A DNA stretch of 64,000 nt from Pseudomonas tritici (lineage in GTDB: Bacteria; Pseudomonadota; Gammaproteobacteria; Pseudomonadales; Pseudomonadaceae), in the NCBI RefSeq assembly GCF_014268275.3, contig NZ_CP077084.1, forward strand, positions 1,612,001 through 1,676,000. Reading direction: 5' to 3'. The notes below the pieces were generated by a model. The model made no database searches, was not told the origin of the DNA, and was given only the letters and a program-made list of their open reading frames with translations. The translations under genes and the position numbers were made by a program. Of this stretch, positions 55,896 to 64,000 are shown piece by piece. The first letter of the stretch is position 1, and every line of letters begins with the position of its first letter.

Positions 55896-57539
55896 ATGCA
55901 AACCGCTTACACCGTTCTTATCCTACTGATGTTGGTCAGCGTTTCGCGCCTGGTCGGGCGTGTCATCCCCCTGCCGTTACCCTTGGTGCAGATCGCAGCG
56001 GGCGCCTTGTTGGCCTGGCCCACGTTGGGGTTGCACGTGGCGCTGGACCCGGAGCTGTTCCTGTTTCTGTTCCTGCCGCCGCTGCTGTTCTCGGATGGCT
56101 GGCGCATGCCCAAGCGTGAGTTGTGGCGCCTGCGTGGGCCGATCCTGACGTTGGCGGTGGGGCTGGTGCTGTTCACCGTGGTGGGTGCCGGTTACTTCAT
56201 TCACTGGATTTTACCTACGATCCCGTTGCCCGTGGCCTTCGCCCTGGCGGCTGTGTTGTCACCGACGGACGCCGTGGCGGTGTCGGCCATTTCCCAGAAC
56301 CGCCTGCCCACGCCGCTGATGCATATGCTCCAGGGCGAGGCCCTGATGAACGATGCTTCGGGCCTGGTGACCTTCAAATTTGCCCTGGCGGCGGCGTTGA
56401 CTGGCGTGTTTTCCCTGGCGGATGCCAGCCTGACATTTGTGTTGGTCGCCGTAGGCGGCCTGGCCGTGGGGGTGGCGTTGAGCTGGCTGGTCGGGCGACT
56501 ACGTGCGTGGATGATCGCGCGAGGCTGGGACGACCCGGCGACTCACGTGGTGTTTATGCTGCTGCTACCGTTCGCCGCCTATGTGCTGGCTGAGCGCTTG
56601 GGCGCATCGGGCATTTTGTCGGCGGTGGCGGCGGGCATGATGCAAAGCTGGCTCGACCTGCTACCCCGCCAGACCAGCACCCGCTTGCTCAATCGCAGTG
56701 TGTGGTCGTTGCTGGAGTTTGCCTTCAACGGCTTGATTTTCCTGCTGCTAGGCCTGCAACTGCCGGACATCATTAAGGCCGTGGTGAGTCACGAACCGAC
56801 GCTGTGGCCCACATTGTTTTATCGCTGCCTGGATGTGGTCGCGATCTTTTTGGTGCTGGTGGTGTTGCGTTTCATCTGGGTGCAGAGCATCTGGCGGCTG
56901 TCGGGTTTATTGCGCCGGATTCGTGGGAAAAGTGAATTGACGCTGGTGCCGACGGCGCGCTCCTGCTGGCTGCTGACCGTCGGTGGTGTGCGCGGTGCGG
57001 TGACGCTGGCGGGTGTGATGTCAGTGCCGTTGCTGCTGGCGCCGGGCCAGGATTTCCCCGAGCGCGACTTGCTGATCTTTATTGCTGCCGGAGTGATCCT
57101 GCTGTCGCTGATCGCCGCGTGCATCGCCTTGCCCCTGTTGTTGCGCGGCATCGAAAAAAGCCCCGATGAAAAGCGCCACAACGAAGTGCGCGAGGCCTGG
57201 AAAAAGACCGCAGTGGCTGCAATCCACGCGCTGGAGGCCGAAGACTCGGCGCAAAGCGAAACCCAGGACGCCGCCCAGGCTGCGCTGGCGACCGAACTCA
57301 AGGCTCGCCTGATGTCGGAATACCGCCAGCAGTTGGAGGTGTTCAATGATTCAGCTGAAGCCCAGGCGCTGGCGCGGCAGATGGACCTGCTTGAGCGCAA
57401 ATTGCGTCTGAAGGCCCTGCGCGCGCAGCGCTTGGAGTTGTATAGCTTGAGCCGTCATCGCCAGATTGGCGACGACGTCTTGAGGGAGGTGTTGGCCGAG
57501 CTGGATATGAGTGAGGCTAATCTGGGTCATGTGAAATGA
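55896..57539 (+). CDS. Na+/H+ antiporter (CPA1 family)
   Basis: A 548-residue inner-membrane antiporter. About twelve TM helices start with TAYTVLILLMLVSVS (3-17). The ion-binding region is AVLSPTDAVAVSAI (about 124-137) and GEALMNDASGLVTFK (about 151-165), the conserved NDA segment of NhaP/NHE-type transporters. A cytoplasmic C-terminal tail of roughly 130 residues (from about 420) is charged and helical. Start ATG 55896 begins the first TM helix; an upstream ATG at 55857 would add a Cys/Arg-rich 13-residue leader. Convergent with dapC. Confidence 0.88.
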   Translation: MQTAYTVLILLMLVSVSRLVGRVIPLPLPLVQIAAGALLAWPTLGLHVALDPELFLFLFLPPLLFSDGWRMPKRELWRLRGPILTLAVGLVLFTVVGAGYFIHWILPTIPLPVAFALAAVLSPTDAVAVSAISQNRLPTPLMHMLQGEALMNDASGLVTFKFALAAALTGVFSLADASLTFVLVAVGGLAVGVALSWLVGRLRAWMIARGWDDPATHVVFMLLLPFAAYVLAERLGASGILSAVAAGMMQSWLDLLPRQTSTRLLNRSVWSLLEFAFNGLIFLLLGLQLPDIIKAVVSHEPTLWPTLFYRCLDVVAIFLVLVVLRFIWVQSIWRLSGLLRRIRGKSELTLVPTARSCWLLTVGGVRGAVTLAGVMSVPLLLAPGQDFPERDLLIFIAAGVILLSLIAACIALPLLLRGIEKSPDEKRHNEVREAWKKTAVAAIHALEAEDSAQSETQDAAQAALATELKARLMSEYRQQLEVFNDSAEAQALARQMDLLERKLRLKALRAQRLELYSLSRHRQIGDDVLREVLAELDMSEANLGHVK

Positions 57540-57551
57540 CCCATAAGGCCA

Positions 57552-58751
57552 TTAGCGACGACGCTGAATAAAATCGCGAATCCGCTCCGCCGCCTCCACA
57601 CACTCCGCCAAGGGGGCAACCAACGCCATGCGCACACGCCCGGCGCCGGGGTTGAAGCCGTCGACTTCCCGCGACAGGTACGAACCTGGCACCACAGTGA
57701 CATGTTCCTCTACGAACAGATCCCGGCAGAAAGCGGCGTCATCACCTTCGACATTCGGCCACAGGTAGAAACCGCCGTCGGGGTTTTGCACGTCCAGTAC
57801 TGGCTTGAGGATCGCCAGCACCGCATCGAATTTCTCGCGGTACAGATCACGGTTGGCCTGCACGTGGGCTTCGTCCTGCCAGGCAGCAATGCTCGCCAGT
57901 TGGGTTTGCACCGGCATCGCGCAACCGTGGTAGGTGCGGTACAGCAGGAAAGCCTTGAGGATGTCGGCGTCGCCGGCCACAAAACCGGAGCGCAGGCCCG
58001 GCAGGTTGGAGCGCTTGGACAGGCTGTGGAACACCACGCAACGCTTGAAGTCCTGGCGACCCAGCTCGACGCAGGCACTCAACAGGCCCGGCGGCGGGGT
58101 GTGCTCGTCGAAGTAGAGTTCGCTGTAGCATTCGTCGGCAGCGATCACGAAGTCGTATTCGTCGGCCAGGGCGATGAGTTTTTTCAGGGTGTCGACCGGT
58201 ATCAGCGCGCCGGTCGGGTTGCCGGGGGAGCACAGGAACAGGATCTGGCAGCGTTTCCAGACGTCCGGCGTCACGGCGTCGAAATCCGGGTTGAAGCCAT
58301 TGGCGTCCAGGCACGGCAGGTAGTGCGGCTTGGCCCCGGCCAGGAATGCGGCGCCTTCGTAGATCTGGTAGAACGGGTTCGGGCTCACCACCAGCGCGTC
58401 GTCGCCGCGATTGACCACGGTTTGGGTGAAGGCGAACAGCGCTTCACGCGTGCCGTTGACCGGCAAGATGTTGCGCGCAGGGTCGAGCCAGCCCTCGGGC
58501 ACATCGAAGCGGCGCTCGCACCAGGCGCCGATGACCTCGCGCAGCGCGGGGATGCCCAGGGTGGTCGGGTACACGGCCATCTGGTCAAGGTTATTGCTCA
58601 GCGCTTCGGCCACGAAGGTCGGGGATTTGTGCTTCGGCTCGCCGATGGACAGCGCGATCGGGCGCTTATCCGGGGTCGGCGTAACACTGCCCAGCAGGGC
58701 GCGCAGTTTCTCGAACGGGTAGGGCTGCAGCTGGTTCAGGGCGTTGTTCAT
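57552..58751 (-). CDS. dapC: Succinyldiaminopimelate transaminase
   Basis: A 399-residue class I/II PLP aminotransferase that makes N-succinyl-LL-diaminopimelate. The PLP-binding lysine is in HSLSKRSNLPGLRSGFVAG (about residue 240). The N-terminal part shows RPIALSIGEPKHKSP and the arginine for the substrate carboxylate is in GAGRVRMALVAP near the C-terminus. The DapC form matches the enzyme next to glnD in Pseudomonas. It follows glnD after a REPIN. Confidence 0.92.
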   Translation of the reverse strand: MNNALNQLQPYPFEKLRALLGSVTPTPDKRPIALSIGEPKHKSPTFVAEALSNNLDQMAVYPTTLGIPALREVIGAWCERRFDVPEGWLDPARNILPVNGTREALFAFTQTVVNRGDDALVVSPNPFYQIYEGAAFLAGAKPHYLPCLDANGFNPDFDAVTPDVWKRCQILFLCSPGNPTGALIPVDTLKKLIALADEYDFVIAADECYSELYFDEHTPPPGLLSACVELGRQDFKRCVVFHSLSKRSNLPGLRSGFVAGDADILKAFLLYRTYHGCAMPVQTQLASIAAWQDEAHVQANRDLYREKFDAVLAILKPVLDVQNPDGGFYLWPNVEGDDAAFCRDLFVEEHVTVVPGSYLSREVDGFNPGAGRVRMALVAPLAECVEAAERIRDFIQRRR

Positions 58752-58809
58752 CGCAAATCTCGTTCAATTTGGTTGTAAACATACGGTCTGCCGGGCAAAG
58801 CAATTCAAA

Positions 58810-58898
58810 TGTGGGAGCGGGCTTGCTCGCGAATGCGGTGGGTCAGTGATACATAAATTCACTGACCCACCGCATTCGCGAGCAAGCCCGCTCCCACA
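58810..58898. repeat. REPIN with perfect 40-bp arms
   Basis: Left arm 58810-58849 and right arm 58859-58898 are exact reverse complements over 40 bases with a nine-base loop (TACATAAAT). It starts with GTGGGAGCGGGCTTGCTCGC. The other REPINs here pair well only near their ends, so this copy is unusually complete. It lies between glnD and dapC. Confidence 0.95.
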
Positions 58899-58928
58899 CA
58901 AACCCGCCCGCACAGTGGAATCGGGTGT

Positions 58929-61631
58929 CTATATGGTCAGGCGCGTCAGCTCGACGTTCGGTTCCTGGGTCACGCTTAATTGCTGCTCGATGGCTTCCTG
59001 CAAGCGGCGGCACAGCTCCGGGTCGGACAGCGGCTGGTTGTCGGCGTCGGTGATGAAGAACACGTCTTCCACGCGCTCGCCGAGGGTTGCAATCTTGGCA
59101 TTCTGCAACGACAGGTCGAACTCCAGGAAAATCCCACCGATCCGCGCCAGCAGGCCCGGGCGATCCGGGGCGCTGAGTTCCAGCACCGTCACCGGGCGCT
59201 GGGCGTCGTTGGAGATGGTCACCTGGGGCGCAAACGCAAAATGCTTGAGCTGGCGCGGCACCCGGCGCTGGATGATGGTCGGGTAGTCGTCAGGGTTGCG
59301 CAGGGCCTCGGTAAGGCCTTCGCGGATCTTTTTCACGCGTGCTGGGTTGTCACCAATGGAGTCGCCATCGGTGTCGAGCACGATATAAGTGTCAAGAGTG
59401 AACTGACTGCTGGAGGTAATCACGCGGGCGTCATGGATGTTCAGGTTGAGCTGGTCCATGGCGGCCACCGTCACAGCGAAGAAGTCATGCTGGTCCGGCG
59501 CATAAATGAAGATCTGCGTACCGCCCTCGAATTCGCGCTGGGTGGTTTCCTTGATCAGCACCAGCGGGCCGCCATCGGCCGGCTGCTGCAGGATCGCGTC
59601 AGTGTGCCAGGCCACGTCGCCAGCGGTGTGGCGCAGGAAATAATCGTCACCCAGTTGCGACCACAGCTGCTCGACGTCGTCCGGGTCGTTGCCGCCGCGC
59701 ACCAATATGTCCAGCGCCGCGCTTTGGGTGCGGCGGATCTGCTCTTCGCGGTCCACCGGGTTTTCCAGGCCGCGGCGCAGGGCGCGCTTGGTCTCGGTGT
59801 ACAGCTGGCGCAGCAGGCTGGCGCGCCAGGAGTTCCACAGCGTCGGGTTGGTGGCGTTGATGTCGGAGACGGTCAAGACGTACAGGTAGTCGAGGTGGGT
59901 TTCATCGCCGACGGTCTGTGCGAAGTCGTGGATCACCTGCGGGTCGGACAGGTCCTTGCGTTGGGCGGTGGTCGACATCACCAAATGGTTCTGCACCAGC
60001 CACACGATCAGGCGGCTGTCCCACAGCGGCAACTGGTGGCGCTGGCAGAACGCCTCGGCATCCACCGCACCAATCTCGGAATGGTCGCCATGCCGGCCCT
60101 TGCCAATGTCATGGTACAAGCCGGCCAGGTAGATCAGCTCGGGCTTGGGCAACTTGGCCATCAGCTTACTGGCCAGCGGGAATTTCTCTGATACCTGGGT
60201 GTACTGCAGTTTACGCAGGTGCTTGATTAGGTTCAGGGTGTGCGCATCCACGGTATAAATGTGGAACAGGTCGTGCTGCATTTGCCCGACGATAAAGCCG
60301 AACTCAGGCAGATAGCGCCCAAGGATGCCGTAACGGTTCATGCGCCGCAGGTTGCGGTGGATGCCGATCTTGCACTTGAACAGCTCGATAAACAGGCTGG
60401 TGTTGCGGATATCGTTGCGGAAATCGTCGTCGATCAGGTGACGGTTTTCCCGCAGCAGGCGAATGGTGTCGGCGCGCACGCCTTTTATCTCCGGCTGCTG
60501 GGCCATCAGCACGAAGATTTCCAGCATGGCGAACGGCGTGCGGCGGAACACATTGTCGTTGCGCGCTTCGATATAGCCGTCGTGCAGTTGGAAACGCGAG
60601 TTGATCGGTTGCGGCGGCGCTTCGTCTTCAGGGGCCAGGATCACCTCTTCGAAGTGCTGGATGATCAGGTCGCTGAGCTGGGCAATGCTCATGACCACCC
60701 GGTAATACTGCTGCATGAAGCTTTCGATGCTGGTCTTTGCGTCCTCGCCTTCAAACCCCAGCAAGGTGGCGATGGAGCGCTGATGATCGAACAGCAGGCG
60801 GTCTTCGGAGCGCCCCGCGAGCATGTGCAGGGCGTAGCGCACCTTCCACAGGAACTCCTGGGAGGAGGCCAGCAGGGCGTTCTCGCTTTCTACCAGGAAA
60901 CCTTCGCCGGCCAGTGCCCGCAGGTTTAAGGTGCCGTATTGGCGGCGGGCAACCCACAAAATCGTCTGGATATCCCGCAGCCCGCCCGGCGAGCCTTTGA
61001 CGTTGGGTTCCAGGTTGTATTCGGTGTCGTTGTACTTGTGATGCCGGGCCTTTTGCTCGGCGCGCTTGGCCAGGAAGAAGTGCTTGCTCGGCCACATGTG
61101 CGCGGTGCTGGTGACTTCGAGCATGCGCTGGCGCAGGCGCTCGGGGCCGGCAATGGTGCGGCTTTCCATCAGGTTGGTGATCACCGTGAGGTCGGCGCGG
61201 GCCTCTTCGGCGCATTCGTCGACCGAGCGCACGCTCTGGCCGACTTCCAAGCCTATGTCCCACAACAGCGTCAGAAAACGCTCGATGGAATCGCGAAAGA
61301 TCTCATGGTCGGCGCTGTCCAGCAGGATCAGCAGGTCAATGTCGGAGTAGGGGTGCAACTCGCCACGTCCGTAGCCGCCGACCGCCACCAGGGCGATGTC
61401 GGCGTCTTCGCTCCAGTTGAACTGTTCCCATGCCTTTTGCAGGATGTTATCGACAAACCAGGCGCGGTCCTCGATCAACCGACGGATGTCCCGGCCGCTG
61501 CGAAAGCGCGCATCGAGCACCTCGCGGGCCTGGCGGATAGCTTTCTTGAACGCGGCGATGGGGCTCGCCTTCAGGGCCAGTTCGGCCTGGAACTGGCCAC
61601 GGTCGAAGAGTTCGGGATCCACCTGGGGCAT
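58929..61631 (-). CDS. glnD: PII uridylyltransferase/uridylyl-removing enzyme
   Basis: A 900-residue bifunctional nitrogen sensor. The nucleotidyltransferase domain has [20 protein letters not shown] (about 84-103). The HD hydrolase domain shows [19 protein letters not shown] (about 508-526). Two ACT domains, one in [20 protein letters not shown] and one in [20 protein letters not shown], bind glutamine. Glutamine favours deuridylylation of PII, while lack of it leads to uridylylation and nitrogen-scavenging gene expression. It follows map on the same strand by 65 bases. Confidence 0.97.
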   Translation of the reverse strand: MPQVDPELFDRGQFQAELALKASPIAAFKKAIRQAREVLDARFRSGRDIRRLIEDRAWFVDNILQKAWEQFNWSEDADIALVAVGGYGRGELHPYSDIDLLILLDSADHEIFRDSIERFLTLLWDIGLEVGQSVRSVDECAEEARADLTVITNLMESRTIAGPERLRQRMLEVTSTAHMWPSKHFFLAKRAEQKARHHKYNDTEYNLEPNVKGSPGGLRDIQTILWVARRQYGTLNLRALAGEGFLVESENALLASSQEFLWKVRYALHMLAGRSEDRLLFDHQRSIATLLGFEGEDAKTSIESFMQQYYRVVMSIAQLSDLIIQHFEEVILAPEDEAPPQPINSRFQLHDGYIEARNDNVFRRTPFAMLEIFVLMAQQPEIKGVRADTIRLLRENRHLIDDDFRNDIRNTSLFIELFKCKIGIHRNLRRMNRYGILGRYLPEFGFIVGQMQHDLFHIYTVDAHTLNLIKHLRKLQYTQVSEKFPLASKLMAKLPKPELIYLAGLYHDIGKGRHGDHSEIGAVDAEAFCQRHQLPLWDSRLIVWLVQNHLVMSTTAQRKDLSDPQVIHDFAQTVGDETHLDYLYVLTVSDINATNPTLWNSWRASLLRQLYTETKRALRRGLENPVDREEQIRRTQSAALDILVRGGNDPDDVEQLWSQLGDDYFLRHTAGDVAWHTDAILQQPADGGPLVLIKETTQREFEGGTQIFIYAPDQHDFFAVTVAAMDQLNLNIHDARVITSSSQFTLDTYIVLDTDGDSIGDNPARVKKIREGLTEALRNPDDYPTIIQRRVPRQLKHFAFAPQVTISNDAQRPVTVLELSAPDRPGLLARIGGIFLEFDLSLQNAKIATLGERVEDVFFITDADNQPLSDPELCRRLQEAIEQQLSVTQEPNVELTRLTI

Positions 61632-61696
61632 CGATCGGCTTTCCTTTCTATCTATCAGTCAGTCACAACACAGTGGGGGGAAAACCTGAGCAACCG

Positions 61697-62491
61697 TTAC
61701 GCCGACGCAGCACCGGAAGTGCGCGGGATTGTGTCGTCGGCGCGCAGGGTGAAGATCTCGTAGCCGGTTTCGGTGACCAGCAGGGTGTGTTCCCACTGGG
61801 CCGAGAGCTTGCGGTCCTTGGTGATGGCGGTCCAGCCGTCGCCCAGCACTTTGGTATCGGCCTTGCCTTGGTTGATCATCGGCTCGATGGTGAAGGTCAT
61901 GCCTGCCTTGAGTTCCATGCCAGTGCCGGCGCGGCCGTAGTGCAGGATCTGTGGCTCTTCGTGGAACACGGTGCCGATACCGTGGCCGCAGAATTCGCGC
62001 ACCACCGAGAAGCCGTTCTTTTCAGCGTGCTTCTGGATCACTTCGCCGATGTCGCCCAGACGGCAACCGGGTTTGACGATTTCGATGGCCTTGTACATGC
62101 ATTCCTGGGTCACCTGGGACAGGCGCTCGGCCCAGACCGGCACAGTGCCGACGTGGAACATGCGGCTGGTGTCGCCGAAGTAGCGGTCCTTGATCACGGT
62201 AACGTCGATGTTCAGGGTGTCGCCGTCCTTCAACGGTTTGTCACCCGGAATCCCGTGGCAGACCACGTGGTTGACCGAGGTGCAGATCGACTTGGGGAAG
62301 CCCTTGTAGTTCAACGGCGCAGGGATAGCGCCCTGCACGTTGACGATATAGTCATGGCAGATCTGGTTCAGGGTCTCGGTGGTCACGCCGGGCTTGACGT
62401 GCTCGGCGATCATTTCCAGCACGTCGGCAGCCAGTTTGCCGGCGATGCGCATGCCGGCGATGTCTTCGGCGGTTTTCAAACTAACGGTCAT
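61697..62491 (-). CDS. map: Methionine aminopeptidase type I
   Basis: A 264-residue cytoplasmic dinuclear-metal enzyme that removes the initiator methionine. Key blocks are VVCHGIPGDKPLKDGD (His near 79), LNIDVTVIKDRYFGDTSRMF (two Asp ligands near 97 and 108), REFCGHGIGTVFHEEPQI (His near 171) and FTIEPMI (Glu near 205). Divergent from rpsB, the conserved bacterial arrangement. Confidence 0.97.
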   Translation of the reverse strand: MTVSLKTAEDIAGMRIAGKLAADVLEMIAEHVKPGVTTETLNQICHDYIVNVQGAIPAPLNYKGFPKSICTSVNHVVCHGIPGDKPLKDGDTLNIDVTVIKDRYFGDTSRMFHVGTVPVWAERLSQVTQECMYKAIEIVKPGCRLGDIGEVIQKHAEKNGFSVVREFCGHGIGTVFHEEPQILHYGRAGTGMELKAGMTFTIEPMINQGKADTKVLGDGWTAITKDRKLSAQWEHTLLVTETGYEIFTLRADDTIPRTSGAASA

Positions 62492-62878
62492 ACAGGCTCT
62501 CTCTAGCGCGACGCGCTGAAATCAATACGGTTTACGGGCGTGCGACAAAAGGTTACAGAATTCGCACAAGCCACAAAAAACGCGATTCTAACAGACGATG
62601 GCGTCAAATCATGAGCCTCTGATGATCGCTTCTCTCTATAAGGTAGGGCTATGTGAGCTCTATTCAAGGGGTTACACGAAAGCACCCTGCGGCAAATGTG
62701 ATTGCGTGTTCCGTTTTTGCCGATGCTGTGGTATAAAATGCGCCGCTTTCCGGGGATACCCCGCAGAGCTTAAATCCACACACGTGTCGACACGATGACC
62801 TGGGTGCCGGAGGCCTTGAAGCCGCTGGTTGGTCATTGGGATACGTGGAGGCCAAACCCGACTTATTAAGGAACTATC
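62492..62878. other. map-rpsB divergent intergenic region with rpsB leader
   Basis: A 387-base region without a gene. The right half is the rpsB leader (from about 62744), with GC hairpins such as CCGGGGATACCCCG (62750-62763) and pairable segments before AAGGAAC. Ribosomal protein S2 represses its own message through this leader in gamma-proteobacteria, so an S2-binding structure is expected. The left half carries the map promoter, which I cannot locate precisely. Confidence 0.6.
62709..62737 (+). promoter_or_regulatory. rpsB promoter
   Basis: TTCCGT (62709-62714), a 17-base spacer and TATAAA (62732-62737, within GTATAAAATG), followed by the GC-rich CGCCGC discriminator typical of growth-rate-controlled genes. 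Start of transcription near 62744. Confidence 0.65.
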
Positions 62879-63616
62879 ATGTCCCAAGTCAACATGCGCG
62901 ATATGCTGAAGGCCGGTGTGCACTTCGGTCACCAGACCCGTTACTGGAACCCGAAAATGGGTAAATACATTTTCGGCGCGCGTAACAAGATCCACATTAT
63001 CAACCTTGAAAAAACCCTGCCAATGTTCAACGAAGCTTTGACTTTCGTAGAGCGCCTGGCCCAGGGCAAAAACAAGATTCTGTTCGTCGGCACCAAGCGT
63101 TCCGCTGGCAAGATCGTTGCTGAAGAAGCAGCACGTTGCGGTTCGCCGTACGTCGATCACCGCTGGTTGGGCGGCATGCTCACCAACTTCAAAACCATCC
63201 GTGCTTCCATCAAGCGTCTGCGTGACCTTGAAGTGCAAGCCGAAGACGGTACTTTCGCCAAGCTGACCAAGAAAGAGGCGCTGATGCGCACTCGCGACCT
63301 GGAAAAGCTCGATCGTTCCCTGGGTGGTATCAAGGACATGGGCGGTCTGCCTGACGCACTGTTCGTTATCGACGTTGATCACGAGCGCATCGCGATCACC
63401 GAAGCCAACAAGCTGGGCATCCCTGTTATCGGCGTAGTCGATACCAACAGCAGCCCGGAAGGCGTTGACTACATCATCCCAGGCAACGATGACGCAATCC
63501 GCGCTATCCAGCTGTACATGGGTTCGATGGCTGACGCTGTAATCCGTGGTCGCAACCACGTTGCTGGTGGTGCCGAGCAGTTCGTTGAAGAAGCTCCGGT
63601 AGCCGCAGCTGAGTAA
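62879..63616 (+). CDS. rpsB: 30S ribosomal protein S2
   Basis: A 245-residue S2 protein on the solvent face of the 30S head, contacting S1. Conserved segments: [54 protein letters not shown] and [27 protein letters not shown] lies before the ATG. tsf follows after a terminator-like hairpin, as in most bacteria. Confidence 0.98.
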   Translation: MSQVNMRDMLKAGVHFGHQTRYWNPKMGKYIFGARNKIHIINLEKTLPMFNEALTFVERLAQGKNKILFVGTKRSAGKIVAEEAARCGSPYVDHRWLGGMLTNFKTIRASIKRLRDLEVQAEDGTFAKLTKKEALMRTRDLEKLDRSLGGIKDMGGLPDALFVIDVDHERIAITEANKLGIPVIGVVDTNSSPEGVDYIIPGNDDAIRAIQLYMGSMADAVIRGRNHVAGGAEQFVEEAPVAAAE

Positions 63617-63642
63617 TTGACGCCCTGGCGTTGACTCAGTAA

Positions 63643-63671
63643 GCAAAAAGGGGGCTTGGCCCCCTTTTTGC
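63643..63671 (+). terminator. rpsB-tsf intergenic terminator/attenuator
   Basis: GCAAAAAGGGGGC pairs with GCCCCCTTTTTGC around TTG, giving a symmetrical A-run/T-run hairpin 26 bases after the rpsB stop. It probably sets the S2 to EF-Ts ratio by partial termination. Confidence 0.85.
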
Positions 63672-63808
63672 CACCTCGAAAACCATTTGTCGGCAGCGCA
63701 GCTACAACATCTGTAACGTGCAGCGGCTAACAAGGGTGGTTCGGGAAGAATTGATCCCCCGTTCGATCGGGTGGAGTGGTTGAAAACCTATCCAAGAGGA
63801 ATTTGAAA

Positions 63809-64000
63809 ATGGCAGCAATTACTGCAGCGTTGGTTAAAGAACTGCGTGAGCGTACCGGCGAAGGCATGATGGATTGCAAGAAAGCCCTGGAAAAGGCTGA
63901 CGGCGACATCGAAAAAGCCATTGATGACATGCGTGCTTCCGGCGCCATCAAGGCTGCCAAGAAAGCAGGCAACGTGGCTGCTGAAGGCGCTATCGCTCTG
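63809..64000 (+). CDS. tsf: Elongation factor Ts (N-terminal part)
   Basis: The first 64 codons of EF-Ts, the nucleotide-exchange factor of EF-Tu; the rest lies outside the window. The conserved EF-Tu-interacting N-terminus is clear: [20 protein letters not shown] (10-28 region, with the T-G-x-G-M-M-D-C-K core). AGAGGAA lies upstream of the ATG. Confidence 0.97.
   Translation, partial: MAAITAALVKELRERTGEGMMDCKKALEKADGDIEKAIDDMRASGAIKAAKKAGNVAAEGAIAL

Overview
This window is chromosomal DNA of a fluorescent Pseudomonas, most likely of the P. fluorescens species complex. The evidence is a complete wsp chemosensory operon, REPIN-type palindromes typical of that group, mexL-mexJ-mexK-like and lptF-like genes, and high-GC housekeeping genes. 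From memory the gene order follows P. aeruginosa from spdH through wsp, prfB, lysS, ppc, adk, plsB, dapD and glnD to rpsB-tsf; this was not checked by alignment. I recognise no prophage, insertion sequence, CRISPR array, tRNA or rRNA gene.

Region by region. 1-8.6 kb (minus strand): a polyamine uptake and catabolism cluster with a LysR regulator, two related aldehyde dehydrogenases, a four-gene PotABCD-like ABC importer and the start of a Tat-exported spermidine dehydrogenase. 8.8-18.0 kb (plus): a TerB/DUF533 protein, then wspABCDEFR, which senses surface contact and makes c-di-GMP. 18.3-25.0 kb (plus): prfB with its programmed +1 frameshift, lysS, a TetR regulator and a run of small envelope or conserved hypothetical genes. 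25.0-25.9 kb: a small accessory island (below). 25.9-27.8 kb (minus): lptF-like OmpA lipoprotein, its partner lipoprotein and a small conserved protein. 28.0-36.7 kb: ppc, adk, tsaB, a DUF72 protein, a PEP-mutase-family enzyme, an extensin-like protein, a protein with an internal duplication, and rsmJ. 36.7-41.6 kb: an RND efflux operon with a divergent TetR repressor. 41.8-51.5 kb: a small Cys/Gly-rich ORF, DUF4197 and YbaY-like proteins, plsB, a cold-shock protein, rlmA, dapE and ndvB. 51.7-62.5 kb: tcdA converging on csdE-csdA, then dapD, an ArsC-like protein, an antiporter, dapC, glnD and map. 62.9-64.0 kb: rpsB and the start of tsf.

The most interesting segment is 25.0-25.9 kb. Two tandem sequences match the HrpL-dependent 'hrp box' (GGAACC-N15/16-CCACNNA) exactly, both on the plus strand. 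Each lies just upstream of a small ORF that I cannot assign to a known family. The first ORF (110 aa) is Gly/Gln-rich, has no Cys or aromatic residue, and has two amphipathic helices plus a collagen-like GxQ tail, an architecture like small Hpa1-type harpins. The second (64 aa) is unrecognised. No type III secretion structural genes are in the window, so this looks like a detached mini-locus of an HrpL/RspL regulon set among housekeeping genes. The first promoter also sits so that its transcript would start inside the 5' arm of a strong terminator hairpin.

Functional links: the first cluster would import spermidine or putrescine, oxidise it to 4-aminobutanal and then to GABA. The wsp genes set c-di-GMP output through WspR. 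dapE, dapD and dapC supply three lysine/peptidoglycan steps from separate loci. csdA, csdE and tcdA together modify tRNA ct6A37.
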